Part shown: positions 10,621 to 21,583 of the stretch, piece after piece
Layout of the letters: each line of letters starts with the position of its first letter
Position numbering within the stretch: position 1 is the first letter of the stretch
Origin: Tenebrio molitor
Lineage: Eukaryota > Arthropoda > Insecta > Coleoptera > Tenebrionidae
Reading direction: 5' to 3'
Length of the DNA: 64,000 nucleotides
NCBI RefSeq assembly: GCF_963966145.1
Contig: NC_091052.1
Location: 10,912,001 to 10,976,000, forward strand
The notes under the pieces: generated by a model
What the model saw: only the letters and a program-made list of their open reading frames with translations
The model's database searches: none
Told to the model about the DNA's origin: nothing
Position numbers and translations under genes: made by a program

Positions 10621-12387
10621 TCACAGACTTTGTACTAATACTGATGGTTTGAGCTGCTCAATTTCCCTGTAGAACAGTACAATGTCATTGAGACTATTTT
10701 GGCACTCTTTGAACTGTTCAAAATTAAATTCTGGTATGGCAGTGTAGTGGTGTACGTGCGCCTAAAAACACAAATTAAACCATTTTGAAACCAGCACTGA
10801 AAAAAAATACTTTTCTTTGGTATAACTTAACAAATTGACTTAATATTTCTTCAAACAAGTTTGATATTGAAGATGTGTTGCATAATGTGAGCATCGAGAA
10901 ATCTAATCCTTTTGGGGGTACATTACATAATCCAACTTTAATGGCTTTAGTGGACCAAGATGCAAAGTGTAATTTTGGTTTTAGCCTGTCAATATAGCTT
11001 CTCATGTCATTTATGGAGTAATTACCTCTTCCCAACAAAGTAACGCTCATGCACATGTACCTAGGGTCTTTAAGATGCATTAAATGGTGCACTTGTATCT
11101 ACTGTTGAGACATACCTAGGGGATCCACTTTCAGCAACTGATTATAGCGACTGCAAGAAGACAAAAATAATTCATTTTTCAACTGACTGCTAAAAAAGGA
11201 ATGATCAGATTTTTTTTTAATTATTAAGTAATCTTATCACCTACTACTGGTTGAATTGAAATTTTTCAACTTAAAAGGACTAAATCCACTAGAGAGAAAA
11301 TTTAATTGAGGGAAAGGGATCATGTTGGTGTTAATTTCATTCATATCCACATTCATTTTACCTCCAAATCTTGAACCACTAAAATATTTACAGTTATGAT
11401 AAAAATCAAGTAAAAAGTCGCGCAAACCTTGTCAAATGGAGGATCATGTCTACAATAATCTTATTCATATCTTCAAATGGTCTAAATGGGGAAAGATCCC
11501 CTCGACTGTTGGTATAACGCCCTGTTTGTTTCAAGGTAATGTCTAAAAGTGATCTATTTTCCACAGGAAACACACAAGTGGCACTACTTAAAAGTTCCTG
11601 AGTAGCAAATGCCATATTATATGGACATGTTATCACATCCTCAGTGCCAGTTGGATAAACACACACTACAAATCTTTCAACAATAAACAAATTAATGAAT
11701 GTCTGAATTGAAAATTTAGATGTGACTTGCATACCTTTCAATGGTTGGGAAATTATCAGCAAGTAATTTAACTATGAAAGTCCCAAGTCCTGAACCAGTC
11801 CCCCCTCCCATTGAAAACAGCAACAAAAATCCATTTAAATTATCACATTGTTCAACAGTGTACTGTATAGCTTTCAGAATTTTTTGTTTGTATTTTGGGC
11901 CATGACTACAATAACCCTCAGCCCAGTTATTCCCAGATCCAGGATAATTTGTAATGAGACACTTTTTATCAAACAGATCTCTATACTTGCCTACTTTGAC
12001 TCTAGCAACAACACTGTCCTCCATATCAATACACAAAAACTGCGACATGATAAATAAAAAATTAAAAAAAAAAAACACATACATACAACTCTCAATTACC
12101 CTTGCTTTTGCATTACTATTGAGCAAATCACTTAGTGAATCTATTGTGCTACATTTTGAATTAAGGTTAAAAAAACTAGACATGAACTGCTGCAGATCAA
12201 TTTTGTCTCGTTTGGTTTTACCACCGATTTCGTTGTTTGTCCTCACATCGTATTCTTGTAAAATTTCAGGTAACAAACAACTACCAATTTGATTCCCACA
12301 TTGACCAACTATAAGAGAAAAATAATTACACCGTCTTTTTACAAACATTTATTACGCAATACCTTGTATCACGATAAATTCACTCAT
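10621..12387 (-). CDS. TUBE1: Tubulin epsilon chain
   Basis: Epsilon-tubulin is needed in other organisms to build or stabilise centriolar triplet microtubules. Eight exons on the minus strand (12363-12387, 12100-12308, 11735-12039, 11428-11673, 11241-11378, 11116-11150, 10811-11067, 10621-10761) stay in phase to give 451 residues; the human protein has 475. The start is MSEFIVIQVGQCGNQIG. The nucleotide-binding loop reads SMGGGTGSGLGTF. Epsilon-specific features include SGSGNNWAEG-type sequence, MNVDMNEINTNMIPFPQL, and the late segment LLGRGNYSINDMRSYIDRLKP. The final exon begins AHVHHYT, as in vertebrate TUBE1. It is clearly not alpha, beta or gamma tubulin. It lies head-to-head with NEMP1, 357 bp apart. 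Confidence 0.93.
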
Positions 12388-12744
12388 AAATTTACGTTGT
12401 GAAATACATTTACAAAACAACACTTGCACAAAAAAACGTCGATCGATCACATAACCTAACTTATTTTAAATCTTTTGAATTTTAAGCGAAAACCGCCAGC
12501 CAGTCACGGTGTTGGTGAGTTTATTTACTCCGGTTGGTCACGTTTGGTCTGTTTTTCATCATAAGGTGCAATGGTCAAATTTTTTAGTGCTTTTAGCCGG
12601 TACGGTTTCTAGCTCTGAATTTGGGTCACGTGATTGACATAAAAAAATGTAACGGAACCGCAAATCAAAAATATAAGACCCAAAATTACTTTTGTTTGTG
12701 GTATCCATCACTTTTTCAGAAAGACTTTGAAATTAATACGTAAA
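12388..12744. promoter_or_regulatory. Shared bidirectional promoter of TUBE1 and NEMP1
   Basis: 357 bp separate the two divergent start codons, so both promoters and both 5' untranslated regions must fit here unless an untranslated exon was missed. The segment contains GGTCACGTGATT at about 12626, a CACGTG E-box with the flanks typical of MiT/TFE- or USF-type sites. No TATA box was recognised. Regulation by such factors is inference. Confidence 0.5.
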
Positions 12745-14907
12745 ATGCGAGCAGTTTTGCAATTTAGCGCTATCTTTGTGTTGCTGTCGATATGTTCAGC
12801 CTTGCAAGGTAAATGCGAATTATAGGTTATGTTATCTTCACCGCATAAATATTGTTCTTTTAAGTGCACTATCTGCAACAAGGCGAAAGGTACTCCTATT
12901 GGGCGCAGCATTCAGCTCCAGAATTTCATATTTTCTGCTACCCAGGAAAACCTAAATATTTAATTCACATTTGGCAAAGTGTCTTTGTAAGATGTTGTTG
13001 TGTGATTTTTCACATTGTTTTCACTTTGTTAAATTAGCTTCAGTTGGACCATCCATCAGATGATTACACACAGTATGATGGAAACTCACCAGATGCTGTC
13101 CAAGAAGAATACAATGAGCACAGATATAGCTGGAACTTAAACATATTCTCTACTAAACAAAAACAAATGCAGCTTGACCCTTTTAACAGGAGCTGTGTTG
13201 GGATTGACAGTAGAAACAGTTACACAGTAACTTTAAATGTGATCAGTGGGTGTTTGCAAAAAAATATTTTGAATTAGATTTAACACTTAAATTTTGCAGG
13301 AATAGATTATTGGAAAGTACTTCTATTGCTTATGGGGATTTCACTGTTTCTTTCAGCAAATAAACTAAGTAAAAATACTCTGTTTTATTACATTTGTGGA
13401 GTTTCAGTGGGAATCTGTACTTCTTTCTTAATTTTAATCTACTTTGTTAGCAAACTCTTTCCCAAGGTAGGTACATCATTGGATTTAATTTTTTTTTTAA
13501 GTGCAAAATTTAAAATATTGGAATTAACTACATAATTATGTAGATTACAAATTTTTTCACTAGACTGAACATTTTCCCTTGTTTAAAATAATTATTGTTA
13601 TTGCAAAATCAAACATTTTGAAACAATAGTTATTTGAATTACTAGTCAAGAAAACGATATTTTGCGAGTGTGAGTGGTATTGCGTAGCCAAGGCGCCTAG
13701 CCGCGGCGGCAACAGCACTCGCAAAACATTTTCTGGACGTGTAATCCACAAAATTTTTCATGCCGACAAGTTTAAATCATTTTTAAAAAGTAAAAAAGTA
13801 TTAATTAATTCAACCAAAGTAACTTCTATGTCAAACTTTGTTGACATTTAAGAGTCAATGCTGCCAGCCCATTCTCTGGCGAATTTTTAACCAAGGTCAC
13901 TTTTGTAAGTACTAGGGCGGGAATTTAACGTTCCCGGCGGATTTTGAATCGTGCAAAACCGTCGATAACGGCCGGCAGCATGAAAATATTTTTTGCAAAT
14001 AAATATTGTAGGCGCTCTTGACCGATTAATTTTCAGAAACCTGTCATGTATGGAGTGGCCGCATGCGGCTGGACCGTTGGAATTTACCTTTTGCAACTCT
14101 TGTGGGACAACGTCCGCATAATTTTGTTAAATTACAAATCATACGTCCTATGGTATGCCGTCATAACTGGCATAATAAGTTTCGTAGGTAAATAAACAAT
14201 ACCGGCACTAAAAACATTTTAAATATTGAACATATTTATTTAGTCTGCTATAGATGGGGCCCAATCGAAAACGAAAGAAGCCGAAATTTAATCCGATGGG
14301 CCCTTCAGGCCGGCGGTTTGGGCGCAATATTTTTCAGCACCCACTTCCAAGAAGCCGCCATGGGACAAATCGTCGCTTTACTACTATTTCATAACATACC
14401 TCCATCGTGGCTGTCACAGCCGAAAAAGTACTGGTAAGAAACTTTTTGTTTTCAAAATTTCCTGTTTAAATGCATGTTCTGTTGTGGTGATTTATTAATA
14501 AACGTGAGTTGATTATCTCATTTGATTCATTGATGGATATTGGAATTGTTTACAGGAAAAAAAGATTTCCTCCAAAAGTCAAACCGTTAACGAATGACGA
14601 ATATTACGAACAGGGTGTCAGAGAAACGACGAGAGCGTTAAAAGATTTGCGCAATTATTGTAACAGCCCCGAGTGCAAGCAATGGCAAATTGCGCTCAAA
14701 TTGAAAGATGTGAAACGGTAGCAGAAGTCACCGGCGGTGGCGCCCTCTGCGTAGACTGCACGGCTAACTAGTACTAATTTTAGGTTTGCGTCATTTATTG
14801 AAGGAAGTTCTCACCTGAGCGACGAGGAAATTTTAGAATATGAAACATCCATTCACACAACAGACTTAACTGATGACGAAAGTGAATATACAGAGGAAGA
14901 ACAGTAA
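12745..14907 (+). CDS. NEMP1: Nuclear envelope integral membrane protein 1 (TMEM194)
   Basis: Multi-pass inner nuclear membrane protein of the NEMP family, linked to nuclear envelope stiffness and fertility in animals. Eight exons (12745-12808, 12865-12986, 13038-13245, 13300-13466, 14037-14187, 14244-14433, 14556-14717, 14784-14907) join in phase to 395 residues. Exon 3 could instead start at 13044, in frame, removing two residues. Residues 1-20 form a signal peptide. A lumenal domain follows, then a run of membrane segments (from DYWKVLLLLMGISLFLSANK to GIISFVVCYRWGPIENERS), a conserved FQEAAMGQIVALLLFHNIP block and an acidic cytoplasmic tail. Intron 4 (570 nt) holds a small hairpin element; the other introns are about 50-120 nt. 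It shares a promoter region with TUBE1 and converges with RSU1. Confidence 0.93.
13639..13744. repeat. Hairpin MITE in NEMP1 intron 4
   Basis: About 106 bp whose ends are imperfect inverted repeats: the left reads TTACTAGTCAAGAAAACGAT then TTTTGCGAGTG, the right CACTCGCAAAACATTTTCTGG then CGTGTAA. The centre is GC-rich. No coding potential. It accounts for part of the only long intron of NEMP1. Confidence 0.55.
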
Positions 14908-15183
14908 ATTGTTTTAAAGACTGACTATTTATTTGTTTAGTAATTAAATTACATTAAAGCTCTTGTAAAAATTGTAAAATACAAATTTATTTTTCTTAAA
15001 ATTCGTTTAATAAAATAAGGCCACATTGTTTTCATTTCTGTTGTGTAACCTATTACAACTGAAAACGTGATAAAAAGTTATAATTAGCATGGCAGTATAT
15101 GTAACACACTCAAGCTTTGAGTGAAATCAATTTTAGTATAAATCAATAAATTAAAAAATATGGTCGAGGTCACTTTATTTGTG

Positions 15184-16644
15184 TCAACGGATTCTTGAAA
15201 CCTTCTTCGCTTTGTCGATACAAGACGGTGGTGTGGGTGGTTTATTGGTTTGGTAGCGATTATGCAAACTGAAATTTTTTGTGAAATAAATGTTTACACA
15301 AAATGGTGTCACTCACATTCTGTACGTCTCGGACCGCAAATACTCCATTAAGTGACCAACGCCCAATTGCAATTGGTCGGCGATCGGGGGCACCCACTCG
15401 TTGCCCTCAAATTTAAAAACTGACTTGTTTGACGTCATATCGAGGTTCCCAATCTCTGGCGGAAGTATCGTCAGGCGATTTCCCTGAACGTGCAATTCCC
15501 TCAATCGAGACAATTCTCCCAATTCTTTGGGCAACGCAACGAGATCGTTTTCCCTAAGCGCCAACTGAAATTAAACGGTAAAATGCGATGTCTCACTATG
15601 AGGAGCCTCAAATGCAGTTTTATTTAGCGTCCATACTTACGATTTGTAAGTTTTTGAGATTCTTTATCTCAGGGGGCAAGTGTTTGAATTCGTTGTCTCC
15701 CAAGTACAGTGCTCTAAGTGTTTCTATCAAAAACAAAATAAACTCAGGGAGATGTCATTTTGGTAAATAATTACCCATCATAAAGAAATTTCCCGGTAAG
15801 GTTTCTTCGTTCAAGTTGTTGTAAGTGAGATCGAGAACCTCCAACACGGGAAAAGCCCCAAACCCTCGAGGGAGTTCGTAAAGACGATTGATGGATAAAT
15901 TAAGAATTCGGAGTTTTGGCATTGAGGATAGCGACAAAGGCAATTCCTCAACGTGGTTGTTGGTGAGGTTCAAAATTTCCAGATTTGTCAAATGTGCTAT
16001 TGCCGGTGGCACGGCTAAAAGTGGTCAGTTCAACGTATTGACAGGTATTGAAAGCTCAAGTATTCCCAACTTACACTTTATTTTGTTGTGACTTAACGTG
16101 AGTCTGGTAATATACGTCATGTTGACTATAAAGAAAAAATATTTTTTAACATGATAGGTACAGCGATGTCGAAATAATTTTTAATAAAAAAGTGGTCATT
16201 AAATTACACATGAAAAATTATTTTGTGTTAAGTTGGAATTTAGGATTTTAATTGTGTATACTGGGTGGTTAGCTTAAACTTGAAAAATTGTTTTTTATAT
16301 TTTGTGAGTCTTTCATTTTCGTATTTTTGTTTTTGGGGCTTGGTCAAGCTGATGACTGTTAGCATGATAAGATTAATAACAAGTGCACAGATAATGGGTT
16401 TGAAATAAATGCACGAGTTTGGTATTTCATTTGGCTTAATCGAAACCCACATGGGTTGTCTGAACCACGCCTCCTTTCCAGTCGAACAAGATGCCAAATT
16501 AGGTAAAAACCTTGTAAAGCAGGGGAGAATCCACTTACGTAAACCGGGCGTCTCTTCAAACGAAGAAATGGCTTTATCCGCCAAATCCAATTCGGGATTT
16601 TGAATTTCCCGAGATTCATCTAAAACCTTTTTAGCTTTAGACAT
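15184..16644 (-). CDS. RSU1: Ras suppressor protein 1, leucine-rich repeat
   Basis: Leucine-rich-repeat protein that binds PINCH in the integrin-linked kinase (IPP) complex at muscle and adhesion sites; the Drosophila homologue is icarus. Six exons on the minus strand (16539-16644, 16075-16125, 15775-16014, 15641-15723, 15317-15564, 15184-15268) give 270 residues, against 277 in human. The start MSKAKKVLDESREIQNPELD matches the family. An upstream in-frame ATG at 16686 would add 14 residues and is less likely. The body is a series of short LRRs, including LPRGFGAFPVLEVLDLTYNN and LPPEIGNLD. It is followed by the conserved cap with WVPPIADQLQLGV and SETYR. Exon 2 ends at an excellent GTAAGT donor that fixes the phase. 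It converges on NEMP1. Confidence 0.95.
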
Positions 16645-17628
16645 TTTACTTGTGTTTGGAATACACGAAACTGGTCCTTGATCCATTGCGCGCGCACAAA
16701 TCGCCCGTCAAATTTAAAAACGACCGTCCACACTGAAACCTGCGACTGGAATGACCATTTTTTCTCTCCTCAAGTTGCCTTTGCATTGGCCAAACGCCAG
16801 GTTACTTTTTACTGCTTTTAAGCATAATGGGTGTCGATTATGCGTTTCAGTAAACAAACGTGTTCGCTTTCATGCAAAGCCGCTAATTTGGTCTCGACTG
16901 ACGGTTTTTGTTTCAGCTCGACTCACTTAAGTCATCTTTCTCGAGGTCAAATAAAAACACCACGTAAACATAAATGCACAAAATTTATTTTACCCTTTCC
17001 TTACACTCCCTAATTAAACCTATTTTAATAAATCTACTAAATTTATCCAAAAAGGGACGACCCCGCCGGCGCCGTGCTACGAGCTGAAACTCAAAAATAT
17101 ACTTGTTTAGTAGTAGGGTGGACAAACACTTATTTAACGATTTCTAGAACGAAATTGATTATACAAAACATGGAACGATACATTTTATACTCTACTTATT
17201 CCAGAAACACTGTTTACAGGCTTGAAGTAAGACTTCACTGCAACTGTTTGACTGAAATCAGACCAAAGCATAAAAACTAACCATTCAACAAAATTCACGT
17301 GTTTTTCCCTATCTTCTGGACATTTGTCTACTTTAATCAATTCAATTATGTAAAATCTACGGTTCTCAGAAGTTAGGGATGTACTAAAATTGGACGCTAC
17401 CGCACCTTTTAAAGTCGGTTCGGAAGGTAAAACTGCAAGTCCTTCCGAAGCTAGCCTCCAATTCCAATAAGTGGCCCTGAAAATACAAAAAACAATAGTA
17501 CTGTAGCATTTCCAATAGAACAAAATCTAAACTCTATCAGAATAACAATTACAATATCCCTAAGTGCAAGGAAAGAGTTGTAAAAAAACATAACAATATA
17601 CTTAGAAATACAGACATTTTAGAGTCTT
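16645..17628. other. Intergenic region, possible orphan coding exon inside
   Basis: Lies between the RSU1 start and the CREBZF stop, both on the minus strand. The only candidate within it is the open frame at 17185-17476, listed separately. The rest shows no family resemblance and no repeat I could define. Confidence 0.4.
17185..17476 (-). CDS. Possible terminal coding exon, unknown protein
   Basis: A minus-strand frame of about 97 codons that opens right after a good acceptor (polypyrimidine tract, then TTTTCAG) and ends at a stop at 17185. It encodes WNWRLASEGLAVLPSEP near its start and later PEDREKHVNFVEWLVFMLW. The composition looks protein-like, but I recognise no family. No donor exon was found in the 150 bp separating it from the CREBZF stop. 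It may be the last exon of an unidentified gene or a chance open frame. Confidence 0.25.
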
Positions 17629-18498
17629 TCAGTCACTCCAAGTGTGACTGGCATTTTCACTGCAGGTTGAACAGAACTCCAGGGATATTCTGTGTTTGGA
17701 CACATGTAGACAAACTCCCACTTCCTCATCTTCAGCTGGTGTTGTATAATTATGTTCTTCTAAATGGTGTCCTTCATCCATAGTTTTTGTTTGTTGTGAA
17801 TCTGGTGTATCATAACTTTCAGAAAACTCCAAAATGTTATCAAATGGAACTAAATTAAGTATGTCATCATTAAATTCATCTAGTCTACATTCTGAATTTG
17901 GACTAGAAAACAAATCAGATTCAGGTGTTGGAAAACTTGGATAGTGTGAAACTCTGTTTTCTTCCCAAGGATGTGCTGTTTTTCTAGCTATTGGTTGTTT
18001 TGGCTTTGAAATGCAATTATTCAGTGATAAACTCTGCTCCAAGGATGTTTTTACTGACATACCTGTATTGTGGACACTTTTAATTAAGTGACCAATATCT
18101 GTGCTGTTTGCTATTACACTTTTTAAATATTTAATTTCCTTTTTTAAATCTGTTAAAAGCAAGGATTGGTTCTCTATGACTTTTGTAAAATTGCCATTGT
18201 CATGTCTTAACTTTGCTACTTCCTTTTCAAGATTGGAAACGTACAATTTCTTCTTTAAACGATTTTCTCTCGCCATTATGGCGTTTTTTGACAAACGTTT
18301 GTTTTTGTTTTTTGGTCTCTGATCGTATTTAAAATCCTGAACACAAAAATCAGTTAAACCATTGCAATGTTTGTAAATTTTAGACTTTCTTACCTCTTGA
18401 TCTGGTTGCGAAGCACCATAATCAACAATTGTGTCGTCTTCCGAAGAGGTATAGTAATTTTCGGAATCGTACCTCAAACGTTTTGCATTTGAAACCAT
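17629..18498 (-). CDS. CREBZF: bZIP transcription factor, CREBZF (Zhangfei)-like
   Basis: Nuclear basic leucine-zipper protein. The basic region KNKRLSKNAIMARENRLKKK is followed by a heptad-leucine coiled coil through about residue 140. An acidic central region and a C-terminal block GVCLHVSKHRISLEFCSTC follow. That C-terminal block matches the end of vertebrate CREBZF and is the main reason for the call. The basic region lacks the usual CREB/ATF asparagine context in part, as in CREBZF. A GT-AG stretch 18337-18393 (57 nt, GTAAGA to TTCAG, no stop, multiple of three) lies between residues DQE and DFKY. It is probably a spliced intron, leaving 270 residues instead of 289. The start is the only sensible ATG. 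Divergent from the FAM162-type gene. Confidence 0.82.
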   Translation of the reverse strand: MVSNAKRLRYDSENYYTSSEDDTIVDYGASQPDQEVRKSKIYKHCNGLTDFCVQDFKYDQRPKNKNKRLSKNAIMARENRLKKKLYVSNLEKEVAKLRHDNGNFTKVIENQSLLLTDLKKEIKYLKSVIANSTDIGHLIKSVHNTGMSVKTSLEQSLSLNNCISKPKQPIARKTAHPWEENRVSHYPSFPTPESDLFSSPNSECRLDEFNDDILNLVPFDNILEFSESYDTPDSQQTKTMDEGHHLEEHNYTTPAEDEEVGVCLHVSKHRISLEFCSTCSENASHTWSD

Positions 18499-19364
18499 CT
18501 TGTCCTTGTCGATTAAATACTTTTACTGATCTTAATTAAAAAATTTATAGCACACACGTTAAATTCTCTATTTACTGACACCGTATACCTAAAATTACTA
18601 CTGAAATGACTTCTTTTTTCTACCAAATGTTGAAATGTTGAAAACGTAAACGCCTTCACACACAAACACTAAATAAAATGGCTGACTTATTTCGTACGAC
18701 CAATCGGAATCGCAGAAGTTACAACAGATTGTGCAACTCTCGACCAATCAGAATGCTCAATGCTCCTCCAGCGGAAATGAAAAAAGAAAAATCCGTTGTT
18801 TTTTTTCCATTGCAGAATTAAACACAATTAAAGACAAAGACACCAAGACTTGACCTCGTTCTTAAAATCTGTGCTTAAAATTGTCCACCGACCCGTGATT
18901 GCCAAATGGCAATACGTGCACATAATCATGCAAACCTTCCTTTCATTTTTAGATGCATTTTGTATCACGTACACTGCATTATAAAACGTTTAGTAACACG
19001 ATCCCACACTCATTGGGTTTGATGCTACGAATCTCTTTTTATCTCAGTTTGTGTTGTGCTTAAACTCTGCAGATTTTAGAACTTACTTCAAATACACGAC
19101 TTTTTAATTAGATATTTTGTATTGTGCGCGCTTCTACAAATGCATCTGCGTGTGATTGTGCGCCAGCCGCCAGGTTTTGACGTTAGTTTGACAATTTTGA
19201 CATTGCACTAATTAAAGTAGTACATTTAATTCAGTGCAAAATAATTACGGCAGTGGTGATTATTTGTTATTACTACCAATTTATGTCCATTAAAAAAAAT
19301 CAACAGCAAGGTTGTTTGAAAATGTGTTCTCGAATAGGTTTCAAATTTGTGTTAATTTTTCAGA
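18499..19364. promoter_or_regulatory. Divergent intergenic region, CREBZF / FAM162-type gene
   Basis: 866 bp between two divergent start codons, with no coding signal of its own, so it should carry both promoters and 5' untranslated exons. A TTTTCAG directly before the FAM162-type ATG suggests an intron in that gene's 5' untranslated region. I could not identify specific factor sites. Confidence 0.4.
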
Positions 19365-20285
19365 ATGACGATCTTAAATAATCTATTAATAAAAACTCAA
19401 AGTTTGTTGGGACCTCAAAGTTCAAATGTATTTGCTATAAGAAATGATCATTCTAAATTGGATAGTGCATCTCACAAAGTTAACAATTTAGAAAAGAGAT
19501 TTTTGGTCTGGACTGGCAAATACAAGTCTGTTGATGAAGTTCCTAATTTTGTACAGTAAGTGTGTTTTATTTATGGAAAAGTATTTTAAATCGCATCACG
19601 AGGTAATTTAAGTGTAAACAATGTACTTGAACTATGTTAGCCTTGTAAAATTATGACCACAAATTTATGAGAGATTTAAAGGAAATATATTAGATATTTG
19701 AAATAAACATCTATTGGGAATCTGACCAATTTAATTTGAGAAATGCTTCATTACTCAATAAATTTATCACATGTCAAGTCTATTGCAAAACGCCTAAATT
19801 ATTTATTAAATTAAATCAGTTAACATATCATTCATGCTATCAAAGCAAGATTTTTAAGATGTGAAGCCTAAAGAAATTATATATAATACCACTATTTTTT
19901 TGTTATAAAATTTTTCAACAAATAAGTAATTTTGTCATAAACAGATGTTAATTCAGTCAGTCATAATTTTTGAGCTTTGGTTTCTTGACATCTTGACGTT
20001 TGAAGTATAGGTGGCGCAGTCGGCGCTCATTTAGTACTGAGTTTTCAAGAATTATGAAATAAACTTTTAATTATTTCTTATTTTAGGCAAAATGTGGTGG
20101 AAAGAGCGAGGAATAGAATGCGCATCAGAATTGCTAATTATATGATGGCAGCAACTGCCGTCGGTTGTCTTGTTATGGTATATTTAGGTAAAAAAGCAGC
20201 ACAAAGGGGTGAAAGTGTATCTAAACAGAACATCGAATGGCATCGTCAATTTAACGAAGCAGCGGCTAAAAATGAAAAGAAGTAA
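19365..20285 (+). CDS. FAM162 / UPF0389 family mitochondrial protein
   Basis: Small protein of the FAM162 (HGTD-P) family, placed in mitochondria and linked in mammals to hypoxia-induced apoptosis; the insect role is unknown. Two exons, 19365-19555 and 20087-20285, join in phase (CA then G forming glutamine) to 129 residues. The conserved block FLVWTGKYKSVDEVP precedes the exon join. After it come VVERARNRMRIR and one membrane segment, roughly MMAATAVGCLVMVYLGKKAA, followed by a charged tail. The 531-nt intron shows nothing else recognisable. The ATG follows an apparent 3' splice site by one base, so the 5' untranslated region is probably split. Confidence 0.88.
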
Positions 20286-20830
20286 GATTATGACGTAATC
20301 ATTAGAAGCTGATATCGTTAGGATATTATTGTAATTGCTTATCTTATATATTGTACAAAAAATGCATAAATATTACATAAGTACTATCTAGCACTGAACT
20401 GATTGTTTTTATCAGACCTGTTGAACAGTAATAAGATCGTTTGTGATTGCAAAGTAGTGAGAAAAGTGTAAATATCATGAGTCTGTAAAAAGTATTTTAT
20501 TAACGATTGCAGTGTTATCTGCAGCCAAACTTTTATAACCTGTTGGTAATTGTAAGATAATTGATTTTATTGTAAATATAATCCATATTTTATGTTGACG
20601 TTGTATTTTGTGATTTGCGCAAAAATTGTCGCACTGCTAGTTTACGTCGTCTTTATTTATTTCAGCATTTAGTGCAGATCAAGCGAAAAAACAAAATAAA
20701 CTATAGGCAGATAAAATAAGCTGGGGTTTATAAAAAAAAACAAACGAATCCAATCGAATTGCAAACTGAAAAGTAACTTTACTTTAAATAAAACTTACAA
20801 AACATTCAAATACGACAAACATGTTTAACA
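20286..20830. other. Intergenic, nothing recognised
   Basis: 545 bp between the convergent stops of the FAM162-type gene and the unrecognised minus-strand gene. AT-rich, presumably 3' untranslated sequence for both. No repeat or open frame of note. Confidence 0.4.
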
Positions 20831-21583
20831 TTAACGGGGGTTGTGCAAAACATCGATAATTTCACCGAGCGTCTCGGCATCAGTTCGTAGCAGACCGGAG
20901 TTGCACGTTTTAATGTGGGATATAAATTTCAAGTAGAATGTATTTGTGTTTTTTAACAAATGTTCGCAACAGTAACATCTCGCCATGGCTTGCTGTTAAA
21001 AAATAAAGTGAGCACAATTTATCCAAGTCAAATGTGTGTACACATACAGGTGCACCGCTAGATCCCGGCTGTATCGAAATAACGTGGATTTTTTCCTCCC
21101 CCATGTTCGAATCCGAAATTATTCGTTCTTCATAGTGAAGCTCGTCAGTACTCGGTCGATCAAAATAATGTGTCGTTTTTCTTTTTCCTGCAAAATAAAT
21201 AAATACACAAAATTATGATGCCTGCGAAAAATGACGCCAAAATGTTGTTAGGATCTCCGCATCAATATGTTACCCGAGGTTCCCGGATGAGGCTCCGAAC
21301 TGGACGATGACAAGTTTCGAAAAAATCGACGTTCTCTTCGTTGACCGTGAAGCCCTCGTCTCAAAGACTTAAGGATTTTAGAAAACAACCCTTCGGTGTG
21401 GGTGTCTTTTAGGACAGAAGACTGTCTTGATTCTTGATAAGTTTCTTTTCTTCTTTTTGTAGATTTCCATTTGCGTTTTCGCGGTGACGAAAAAGTTACC
21501 GGTGCTTCTATATCTTCAGGTTCTTCAATACTTGCCAACCACTCATATACTTTTGTTCTGTCGTCAATTTCGCGTTCACTCAT
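20831..21583 (-). CDS. Unrecognised three-exon gene, possible C2HC zinc finger
   Basis: Three minus-strand exons, 21274-21583, 21048-21187 and 20831-20992, join in phase at GT-AG introns of 86 and 55 nt to give 203 residues. I do not recognise the family. The N-terminus is acidic (MSEREIDDRTKVYEWLASIE). A strongly basic patch RKRKWKSTKRRK covers residues 35-46 and could be a nuclear localisation signal. A serine run SSSSSE follows. The C-terminal exon encodes RCYCCEHLL and HIKTC, with Cys156, Cys159, His176 and Cys180 spaced as CxxC then HxxxC. That could be a degenerate zinc-binding finger. Start at 21583 is the first ATG; the upstream in-frame codons have no other. Support is the clean phase across three exons and the coding-like composition. 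Confidence 0.6.
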
